A stretch of DNA of 64,000 nucleotides from contig JAPYMA010002898.1 of assembly GCA_035041965.1 (NCBI GenBank), positions 1 through 64,000 on the forward strand, read 5' to 3'. Shown here piece by piece: positions 50,801-62,800 of the stretch (position 1 is its first letter; every line of letters starts with the position of its first letter). The notes below the pieces were generated by a model. The model did not search any database. It worked only from the letters and a program-made list of their open reading frames with translations, and had not been told where the DNA came from. Source of the DNA: Anisakis pegreffii (lineage: Eukaryota; Nematoda; Chromadorea; Rhabditida; Anisakidae). A program made the position numbers and the translations under genes.

Positions 50801-53800
50801 TTGGAACCGTAGCGAACTCAATTGGTACAATTAACCGAGCCATTATGGAAAACGGCGTTAATGACACAGTACCGGTTATATGATGTTTACGTTGCAATAA
50901 TAATAATAATAATAATGTCCCTATTGAGCTCACTTCCATGCACCCACATTCACATATCATATCCGTTCAAAGTTGTCAACAACCAATAACATCATAATTA
51001 GTAATCATTTTTTAAAAAATTTGTCGTTTTGAAGTTTTCAACTAAAAAATTCCAATTTCACCAACTTTCAGTGTTCGTCTTTCTACATCAGTGGTATTTC
51101 AAATGAAATTTTCACTTGTCTCATGCATTTTAATGGAAGATCAGTTAGCATCAAACTTTGTTTCTGTTTTATCGAGATACTTGTTGTGATTTGTTACGAT
51201 AGAATAACACTTTAGTGTTGAATCATTCACCATTGTTTACTGCAAAAATTGTTACCTTAGGTATTATCTGAATGTTGTGCCACAATTGTGTTGATACGCT
51301 GGTTTATTCATTTTTATGATGTGATAAAAGACAACTCAAATCCCGAAAGCTTTGGACTTGATCTGTATAATGCTGATCAACTGATGCATTTGAACAGTGT
51401 TTCTTTAACAGATATTTGTTAATTATGTGCTATTTCGAAAGTGATCACTAACACTAAATTTTCGTTTCTTATAGTGCTTCTAATATTTGAACTGCTCAAC
51501 AGATAAATAATGAATTTCAGAAATTAGTACGATCAGCGATGCCATCAATAGGCACAACACCTTCCTATCCATCCACGATACCTTCAATGGATGTTAGTAT
51601 GGCATCAGTTAGTTCAATGGGAACATCATCATTCCTTCTTGACAACTCCATGGTTCGTTCTGTATTGATTTGATGAAAGTTCAGTTTGTACTCAGAGAAT
51701 TGATGCGAGATTATCAATGTTTTCCAACAAAAGTTCAAAACTGTTTCGTTTTCATCACTTCATCACGCCACAGCTGGGACAAAGGTGATGGATAAATGAA
51801 CAGTGAAACGAGCAGCAAAGCAATGAATGAGATCACTTTCCATCATTTAAAAATACTTCACTCTTCATTCAATTAAAGCATCGTCATTAGTTAGCAACGC
51901 TAATCACATTTGTGCATTTAAAACTCGCCCACTTTATGCAATACGAACCTGAAAGCATTTACTAACTGTTCCTCTAAACTTCACCATTGATTATTTGAAC
52001 AATATTCATTTGCATCACAAATTACCTCTACTCGTGCAATACATAAACTGAATTGACAAGCTGTTTTGGTTGTTCAAAACTGACAATTTGAACAATATTT
52101 TCGGATTATGTACGTTTCAACAATGCAGCTAAGTGAAAACGAACGAGGCTGAGAGTGGGATAAATTGATCAATCGTAATCTCTTAATGAAATATCGCTTT
52201 ATGAATGTTTAAATGACGTGCTTGTAAGTACATGATTATAACAGATATGACAGCCATTATATCACAACAAATCAAAAATCAACGACAACTGCAACAACCT
52301 GTTGTTGATGTTTATTTTCTTTTAATGTTATGTTGCCTCATTATTCGTACCTTAATTTACTCTTTCTCGAGATTATTATCTCTTTATCACAACCTTTTCA
52401 CGTCATCATGTGATCGTGGGTATTCATTCACTAGTCTCACTATCAGCTGTTTACCTTGAAAGTTATCGCTTATCTCAGCGCTCGCAATTTTATCGCCTTC
52501 CCATTTTTTTGTTAAGATATCGCATTTTCATTCACTTTGTGACTGGATTTTTTGTTTCTGCTCAAATCCTTGCGAATCCACTACGTTCCTTGCCTTTCAA
52601 TCGAATAAAATGCCATTATTCCGCTTCAGGTAATGAATGGAAGCTGGAACAGCGATCAGATGTTCTCGTCGAATGCAACATATACCATTACTCCAGCGGT
52701 ATCTTCTACCAGATGATATTGTTTTTTCGAGCATGATCATTGCATTTTTTTGTTTTGAATGCGTAATGTGTAGATGTGTGTACGCATTCGTTTAATACAA
52801 TACCTCAGTAACAGATGGTCTTACTATTGGATTCGTTCTTATAATATATAACGAATTGAATGGTGATAGTGGTTATATTGATGTTTTCTTTCAACTACGT
52901 TGTTGATTTCAGCACATGAATGGAAGCTGGAACAACGATCAAATGTTCAGTTCGAACGCGACTTACACGATTAATCCAGCGGTGAATTTATCTTTCGACC
53001 TTTACGCTAATATCTAAATGCATGCATCGTACATCGCTAAAATTCATGAAGAATACTAGGGCTCAGTAATACTGATGTGAATAGCACTGGAAAACTGAAC
53101 AGTGATAATGTGATAGTGGTTTATAAAATAGTGCATGATTTTTCGTTAATGAAGTCATGAATTTCAAGACTTCTGTAGTTGTATGATTCACTGCGGTTAT
53201 TCAATGCGTTACAATTTCTTGCGATTCTGGAGTTAAACTAAGTGAATTGTATTTTGCGCTATTATATCGTGAGCATCGATTAAATGACTTCTACACTTGT
53301 TCAGCCACTGAAAAACATTTTCTTTGCAATCAGTCATCTTGTTGTCATCTGATGAATATTTCCACTACAGATAAAGTTCATACGATATTATTCACCACAT
53401 TTGTTCACTTCAAGATTTGTGGAGATATTTTCACGCTTAAAATAAGTTTTTTAAGACTACTAATACGCGATACGAATTTTTGGAAGACATTGAATGTCCA
53501 AGTACACTGATCGATGTGAGCGATGATTCATTTCCAACAGAATGTTAGTTATTTCATTCTGATTTGGTCTCGTTTTGTTGCTCTTGATATTTTAGCTTTT
53601 AGCATTTACGGCGCTGTTTTAGTAACCTGCTATAAAGATCGAATTGTTCGATTTCGACTTTAGCGTTTGCAATGACCAAATCTCTTTGGAAAGATACTGA
53701 TTTCATTAATATTTTTTGAGTGGTACATCCATTTCTATGGCAAAGCCTTCATTGGAAAGGCTTCACTTAGATTATTTTCACTAAACTTAAATTATGGAAT

Positions 53801-56800
53801 GCGATATGATGAAAGTTTAAACGATGGTGAACTTTAAAGTGCCAACCAATTCAACAAGTCAAATATTGGATGAATCCAAGATTGGCGTTGATCACCTGCC
53901 AGTGATCAATGACGAAGCATCCACTCCGCTAGTGGAATACCGAACTTTTACGGATGATACTAAACAGCAAGAAATATCAACGTCGTCATTTTCACCACAT
54001 TCAAGTAACAATAACAATCCGTTCCTGAGTGATTTGTTCGCGAGCGATGACTTGAGTCAATACAACTACGATGATATTGCGAGCGACTACCTTATCAATG
54101 AAGATAACACTGATGTTACTTACATAATACGCACGTCTCCTCTACAGAAGTCGTCATCGCAAATGAGTATGGATTCGGTGACATCTGACGATCATCAAAT
54201 TGAACCAATGCAAGAAGGCGTAATCGAGCCAACACCGATTGTGAGTATCATTTGTTTGTTTATTTATCGTTACTGACATTATCGTATTACTGGTGTTGTT
54301 GAAACGTTTGAAAATACTTCGTGGACAACGCTTCTGTGTACAGTCATGGAAGAGGCATTAGAGAGAGCGAGTGCTGGTCATATGTGTTGTTTGTTTGACT
54401 GGAATGAAGGAAGCTTTACGATTATAAGATAATTGCGCTGAATGTTTGTTGTGGTTGTAAGAGCGTTTGTTTGAACCGATATGAAATATTAATTCTGTTC
54501 GTGTTGTGATGTCCATTTTTGTTACGAATTGTTGTGTGATTCGTAATGGTTTCATTGAAATTCCACTCAATTCTGTTATTTTATTGATATTTGTTTGTGT
54601 ATTGCGCTACGATTTGTGTTAAAACAATCGTGCGATGCTATGTTCGTTTTCACATTATGAACTTAAACGATTCCTTGTGATAATATTTTGCAGTGGTTAG
54701 TGTGGAACGGGTAAATAATAGCCAGTTGTACTTTTAAGTAACTGCCAAACCTTGAAATATTCATTGGCTAAACTAGTCTGTGCTGCATAAAACGTGTGAA
54801 ATCGGTGATGGAACGTGGTGAATGTGTGTCAAGAATCGTTGCTTGCAGTATAACTTGAGAAGAGTGGCCTGAATCCACTGTTCCGCTCCGTCTGCATGCA
54901 TGCAGGCATTTCGTCAATTGTTTGAGTGTTTTTAAGACGTAAACTATTGAAGTGTACCTATAACTACTGAAATGAATTCACAATGAATGAATATTTCAGA
55001 TGGTTGAGAAGCAGAGCAATAATAATAATTTTGTTCCATCAAAATCTGGCTCGAAGAAGAGTCCAACGAAGAAATCAGCGAACGCCACCAATATTACGTC
55101 TGCCAAGAAACGGATGACCCTCGATCTGGCGAAGCGTAACGCAACACCTGACCAAATTAACGAACATAAGGAGGAACGTCCCAGAAAACCGAAACCAGTC
55201 AGTATTCAATTGAGTAAATATTTGTTGCTTGCAAATTGATCACCGTAGTGCTGTTTAAGTGATTATGTGCGATTGGTGAACGTTTTCGTCGTTTGTCTAT
55301 TAATTGATAGAGGTGAGAGATGGTTGACTTTTAGTGCGCTGGCATTCGTTTATTAGAAATTCGGATGCGATCATGATTCATGAATACTTTCAGCCATCCA
55401 TTCGAGAACTGCAAAATGCTCCAACACCCAAACCAAAACCAAAACCACCGTCAAAATCACAGTTGTTGATGGAACAGATCAAAGCAAGTATTGCGGCCGA
55501 TAAGCGTAAACCAAAAAAAGAAATTAAATCGAAACTAAGCGAGATACTAGCCGTGCATTTTACACCAACTGCAACACCGACAAATGAAAATCAAGGTGAA
55601 TTTCTCAAATGGTTTTGCATTAAGGACCTTCATTATGTGGTCATTCTTGTGAGCACTTCTCTGTCTCTCTTCTTTGCATTTTCATTATTAATTCAATCAG
55701 GCAACGCTTTGGAGTGCAAGGCAGGAATATTTTAAAGTGTGACTGTTTCAATGCGCAATTATCAGTAATACTGCTGCGTTCAGTTCGAGAAGTTGTGTAA
55801 CTAAACTGTAAACGTTCAGTCATTACATATCTTATCTCATTCTATAATTTCGATTGTTTATTAATCTATCTTCACTAGTATTAACAACTGTTTCATCTGG
55901 TCTCATATACGGATGTATTACTTTCATTCGCCATCCTACCATCCAGTCCGGTCAGGGTATCGTTTACGCATAGTTGCTGCATCATTTTGATTAGCGATCT
56001 TGAATTGAACTCACTCTCTGTTATTACGCGAGTATTTCTGTATATCTGCAAGAGCCCATTAACTGAACTGCACGAAATTCAATTAAATAGTGATGACTTG
56101 AATTGTTCATGAGATGTTCAGTGGACCGCATGAATACGTGTTTATTTAAAACATTAGATTGATGGGTGTTGTATTCGGGTGATACGAATTGCGATAATTC
56201 TTATGAGTTTAGCACTACTAATTTCCTCACTCGGCCTGATTTCACAACGGTAATTTAGCGAAGTAAAAATAATTGAACAGGTCTTCTAGGTGGCTAATAA
56301 AGAATGCATTAAATGCAAGAGAATGGAAGCAATTCACGTGATGAATTGGATTGCTTTGAGTAATTTCAAATGAATATTACGATGTTATAACGATTGGGGT
56401 GCAGAATAGCATTAAGGGTGATTAATGCTATATCTTTTATACATGTTCACCGTATTATTTTACATATTCAATGTTTAAGTAAGCTGTGCATTGTTCAGTG
56501 TGATATTGGAGAGTATTATAGTAAAGAATTCATTATAATTAACGAATAATTAATGGAGCTTCTCTATTTGATTAATTCTTTCACTCTAAATTACCCCTGT
56601 CACGTACAGCATATTTATATCTTTTAAAGATTTTCCGTCTTCCCAAAATTCACATCATTCTGTTAAGTGAGTTCTCTATTTCAAGAACAGTGGGCTTCTT
56701 CGAAAGGTTACTGGCTACCCTAAAGACGGTAAACCGTGGAATGAGTTGCTTCAAAATTAATGAGAATGATTGGTAGATGTCGAATTGTTCCGCACAGTCA

Positions 56801-59800
56801 TTATTATCTGCTTCATCTTCTCTTATTGTCGTCAATATTGCAGTTCAATATTTTCTATCCTTCTAATCATAAAAACACTAGAGTGATGTGATATATCAGT
56901 GTCACTCTAACTGAGCATGCACATAAGTTAGTGTTCTAATTATGCGCATCTTCTTAAGTAATGTGCTTAAGTAATCCATATTTTTACACCGCCACAAGCT
57001 ATGCGATGTTAGCTGTGCGATGAGCATAAAAGCTAATGAACACTGTGTTACGTGTTAACAATATGCAACATGGTGGCAGTAATCTCGAATCCCGTTGGGG
57101 TTGAGCTTGTGGTTGTTATTTGCTCAGCAACAATGTCAGCAGCCAGCCATTCTAATCAGTGCCCGGTCCATTCAATGCTCGTTTCCACATTCTTTATGAT
57201 ATGTCTGTTTCCTGTTCAGATAAACATCTTCGTCGTTGTTATTTTGCTTATTCATGTTGCTTCGCTAATCCCTTATGATCCCTGCCAATCAAATTCCTCT
57301 TTACTTAACCGAGATATTTTCCAACTCACGCTCTTCGTTACTCGCTCAACTATCCGGCAGCATTCGTCACTCGGCGGCTGATATGTCTTGTTGTTGACAT
57401 GAATCCTCCTCATCGTCTATTCAGTCCTATTCGTCTTTCCTTGAATATGTTGTCGCCAGTAGACAGAGATTTTCGGTTCTAGTTGATGATTTGATGTACT
57501 TACTTCACAAAAGAATCACTCATATTATCGAGGATTTTGGTTTTTCAGTACCTGTTTAACGAAAATTTTGAATATTGTAGTGTAAAATTGCTTCTTTTTT
57601 TAAATATTTTGATCATTGGTCGAATGATTAAATGAGAAGAAATTTTCGTGATGAGTATTTTTTGGTAAATGCAGTGTGAAAGCATTGAAGATTCTTGGAT
57701 ATTTTTCGGGTGAGAAATGGTTGACTCTATTTCGAGTTCATTACTAATCGAACTCATGTATCGACGTTTCACCTTCATCTGTAACTAGTATTGATCTGAA
57801 GTCCAATCAGCATAATTGCAGTAAGTATTATTCGATTTAAATGCGTTCAAATGAACGAAAATCGCCGCACCTATGTTCATTTCTTCTTGATAACAAGCTC
57901 ACTCGAACCACTATTAATTGAACTACTCTACCGTTCCATTCTCACAATTTTTAGACTGAACCTTATACTGCTCAGTTGCTCATACCATTCCATTTCTCGC
58001 TCACTACCATTTGTTCATAATCATCATTCACACGTCATCCTCATTCGGAGTTGTATTTCTAAACCGTACTCGAAATGAATTCATATCGTTCGAAGCTCGT
58101 TCGTTACGATCGATGGTTTGCGTTTCCTTTCATCTTCCATATTTCTTTCATTTGCTTTTGACAAAAATCACATTGAAAGAGCAAACTGCTATGCGTTTTA
58201 AATGTTTCCTATGGTCGAGAAAATTCATCTTGATTTTATTTGCTGTGTTATGATTATATTTTTGATACATGTTCAACGCATGTTGACGTTTTGCGTCAAG
58301 GAGGGATGGAATGGTCGTGAGTCAACATTTTTGTTTACGAATTTGAATTGCATAATTGGTTGTGGTTATTGCTGATGCTATTGTTCGTTGTGCACATCAC
58401 CTCACAATCAGTCTCAAACGTTTATTTCATCAGAATAATGCATCTTCATCGACCATCATTATGTCTGTTTGGCATATGCAAATTTGTTGAACCTTTAATT
58501 CAACCTGAAGTGACTTATTTTATTGAAATGCGTTTGCTTGTAAATATTTCACAGCAACTCATTAAACTTAATTTGCGTTTTGTTTAAAAATTAGACGTAT
58601 TCATCTTCAGCTGGAATATTCTTCACTTACTATTAATTACTGAACGATCAAGCTTTATACATTTAAGCATTGATCGTTTCACAGCGACCAAAACCTGCTG
58701 CAATTTCTCTCGGCTTTTTTGATCAGTTCTCAAATTCAATTCTAAATGCAAAAGATGAAATATTTTTCTTCTGCTTTTAAAACTGAATTGAAATGAGAAG
58801 AAAATCTTTACGTATTTAGAGTTGAAAGTTATTCGGTTATCATTTCAACAATGATTTTATGCTTATCGCTTTCTCAACTGTCCTCTATCCGTTAACTTCA
58901 AATTCAGAATGAACAGTGATTATCCCATTTAAATGCGAACCGTTTGTTATAATTTGTTGATGAACTCATTTCTTTTTCCGGAAATGCCCAACAAATTACT
59001 ACTTTTCATTAACATGGCAAGTTTTTTTTTCGAAATTGATGTGCAAATTATTATTTTAGTGTACTATTGAAAGAGTATCACTGTTAAAAGCAAGGTAGTT
59101 GGTATGATAACGTAACTTAATGCCATCGTAATGTGCGTGAACAGTGCTTTGGTATGGTTGTTTCACGAATCATGCAATACAGGAAAAACTCGTTCAGGTA
59201 TATTGTAGCCCGAAAAAATACGACTGAATTTCATTATCTTATAAGCGTGAACAGGAATTTAGCGCTAAGCTTGGGATTAAGCTTGAGAATAGGCTTAAAC
59301 CTTATACTAAGCTTTAGCCTCATTCCTCTAAATGACTCAGAGATCGGTTTGAGTGTGTTTCCACATCTCACGAATTTTGCTGTCTTCCCATCCATGTGCT
59401 CATTTTGTCGCGAAGGTTCTAAAGATGTGAGGCTTAAGGTTCAGGCGAGCAGCCGTTTGATCTTGAGGAGTGGTGTATCGTCTTTCTCATCAGTATATCT
59501 GTTTACACTTTTGATTGCGGCAGGCCGTTCAGCCATTATCACCACTGGGAAACTGCAGTTAATGACAATTCTTTGCTACCATTTTGTCTTGTCTGCTCTC
59601 ATGCGTATGCTTACGACAGGAATTATGGTGAGATTCAACGCTACGTGGGATTCAGCGCACTGTGAGACTCATCATGTGTGTTTTAAAAAAATAGATTTTA
59701 CCTGCCTTGAATCATGATCACATGTCTGTGCGCTGCTATGGGATGCAAAAGACTGATCAAGTGCATTTTTTGTTTGCAATAGAGATATTCTGCTTGCAAA

Positions 59801-62800
59801 TATAGTTTCCAGCATGCGACTCTCAACTGTAAATTTCAAAGTGCTGAGTAGTGCAGTAAGAATTTGTTTGGCATCAGTGCATAACAACTGCATCAAATTC
59901 TATACTTTCGCGTGGACTGTAACTTATCGTTGATGATCCGACTCATAACAATTATAGCACTTAATTCTGCATTCCGTCCGCTGATCTTGGATATGCTCAA
60001 TTCTGCATGATTTGCCGCTCTAACTTTGACGTATTTCTTCATGTTTTCATTCATGCTTCTCAAGGGATCTCATGAAGGTAGCCACTTCCGTGATTTTTTG
60101 TTTGAGAGAATTATCCTTAGCCAAATATTTGATGTTGCAACGCTGATCTATGCGTTTATCTGTATACAGTTACCTGATCAATTTTTTTTTTTTGGTGGAT
60201 TGCAGTTCATAATTGATCTCGCAGTATTTATCTGTAAGTTTGGCTCATCACTTATGTCGTGTGCCGAATTCCTCAGTAATCTATTGCATTATCTGCACCT
60301 CTCTCATATCAACAAATGACCAAAAACTGTGATACATCAAAGTGTGCACTCAATTGAAATGACACTTTAGAGATCTTTTATGACAGTCATATTCAATTGG
60401 TTCATGTTGTTGTGACAGGAAATGATCACTCATTGCTATCTGATCTATATTCATAATGTCAGATGTCTGATCGAATTTCCTCACGCAAATTCGTTTCCAC
60501 TGATGGAGCGCATAATGCGTATTGTGTAATGAATGTCATTAAGTAGTGAATGTGCTTGTTTTGTTATCAATGCTATTTTTTATGTGTATTCATTAGTGTT
60601 ATAAGTATATCAACATTTACAATTCGCAACGATCATTCGCAACACTTTTTGTTATCATATCCTGTCGTTTTTGTCACATTCTGTTTAAATGTCGTCTTTC
60701 AAACGATAATCGTACAGTTTGGAAAATCCATCATCAAACCTTTTGAATCATAATTTTACTATTACAAATTGGTCGTTTCCTGAGGTGTACATTGTCACTG
60801 AGCGTTCATATTCTCACTGTATGTGGACGAATGATTATTCGTGTTTGTTACTTGCTACAATTTAATGGCATTATTAGGTCGTTACTGTGAGCATAATCTT
60901 TGACTTTTGTCAACCGAAATTTGTACGGAAACTTGAAAATGAAGTGAATATGGTTGTAAGCGATTGGTCTCGTTCGTTTATTGTCGTTGTTTGATTGCAT
61001 TACACTTTCAGCTATGTGCATATTTTCGTGTAAGATTGTTGTTGTATTAAATGCTTTACAAATTAATTCTAGTTTTTAGGCTGTGTAATGTTAAAGTTAA
61101 TGACGTTCTGAAGAGTTGAATATAGTAAATGAGAACGTAATGGAGGTGGGAAAATTGTAAGATGATAAGAACTGATAAGAATATTTGCTCGATAGACAAT
61201 GTTTTTTAACTGATAGTATAAAAACGCAGGTGTGATGCGAGACTGTCAATTAAAATGTTGTCATTTCTTTGCAAATACATTCTTAATCTGGGTATTTAAG
61301 TGATAAGTATCATAGTTTTGTCTCGTGAACAGAAATTTTTGTTAACTTAACGAATGGTTTGATAGTGATGGAGTTGCTTTTTTCTGGTTATATTCTGATT
61401 ATCGTGCTATTCTTCTGCATTTTGCAGAGATTTTTTGCTTACGATACATGCTGACTGTGTAATTATTTACAACTTTTAACAGTCACTCTCTGTAATTCTT
61501 CATTCATGTACGATAAGGTGACAACTTTTTGTTGAGAGAAAAATGAAATTGTGTAAATCACATCAGTCGTTCTTCATAAAGATCCCTTTGTATCTAAAAA
61601 CATCGTTTGCGAATTTTGCTTTCGAAGAGTTAATTTGAAAAGTGGCAGCGTCAAATTGTTTCTCCGCCTGAGGGAGGAGGACAGATTTTCTGATAAAGCC
61701 GTTGTCAACTAGAAATACGGTAAAATGCTTGTTAAATACCAGTGAATTTGATGGAAAGTTGGAACCATAATGAATATTTGAAGTGTAATGTTGAGTGAGT
61801 CTTGGAAATTGGAGCAATTTGAATGAAGAATTGGAATTAATTTAGGAATGGCACCTGGAGAAGATTCGAAAAAGCCGACGGTATCTCCGAACGCGAAACG
61901 TCGTCGTAACGAACCGTTGAAGTCGTTGAACGCAAAACCGTCGGCTTCCACCTCCAATTCAAACGCAACACCTCGCGCACCAACCAAGCCTCGTCAGTCA
62001 CTCTTACCACCGAAAATAATTCACAATAAAGGTACATTGTTATTGCTTTTGTTCCCCTATCATATTCGATCAGCTCAAGCGATATTATTTTCCATTTCAA
62101 TAGCAACTCAACTGATTGCATCAGATTCGATGTAATGATCCACATTTTCGCCTCTCTGCGATCATATATCTTGTTTGATTCTCACAGGTGCATTTTTCAA
62201 AGATGACGAAATCATTCGAGTATCAGCAATAATGATAGTAAAAAGAATAAAGTAGTAACATGTTCAGCCACAAAAGGTAACGAACCGTTGAAAAAGACTT
62301 CCAATCTGTCGAGAACTGGAAGTTCATCAACAGTGTGTTCAGCACGTATTGCTTCAACAACAAATGCATCAACTCCAAAATCAAAAGGTTATCTTCTTCG
62401 TATTTCAACAATCTTCACGAAGATATGAGGAAATCGACGAATTCATCTCTTATCTGTTTTGCAGTTGGCACTAAACAATCATCAAAAGTCAACGTCGCCC
62501 CATCCACAGCAACGACATCACATCTCTCAACCAATAAACGAACCAACACCAAAAAACCACGTTACTTTTGCATATTTCTCTTCGTTCAACACATTCCCGT
62601 TCTGAACTCTCTTCTGTTCATATAATGAATCTGAAACTGTTTCTTTATTAGTTTGAGAACGAATGCGAATAAGTATCTTTCCGAATAAAACTTTTCAATG
62701 ATGATAATCTTCGTAGGTTCCTCAAAAGTTTCGAACGAAACGCGTGGATCATTTGAATTACTCAGTGATTGAATTTACAGAAGAAGATGATGCATGGAAA

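Larger units (their letters stand above)
45781..51520 (+). other. 5.7-kb intron of the CAP-Gly gene
   Basis: No supported exon. It starts with a 24-bp tandem duplication (45801-45848). An ATT/AAT microsatellite lies at 50896-50916. An open stretch at 47179-47403 (plus) overlaps a minus-strand one at 47149-47352; neither could be connected in phase. Confidence 0.5.

Noticed and set aside
59133..59717. Longest single open frame (194 codons, plus)
   Set aside because: Internal to the CAP-Gly intron. It has no domain or splice context, and part of it is produced by the six-base telomere-like repeats.
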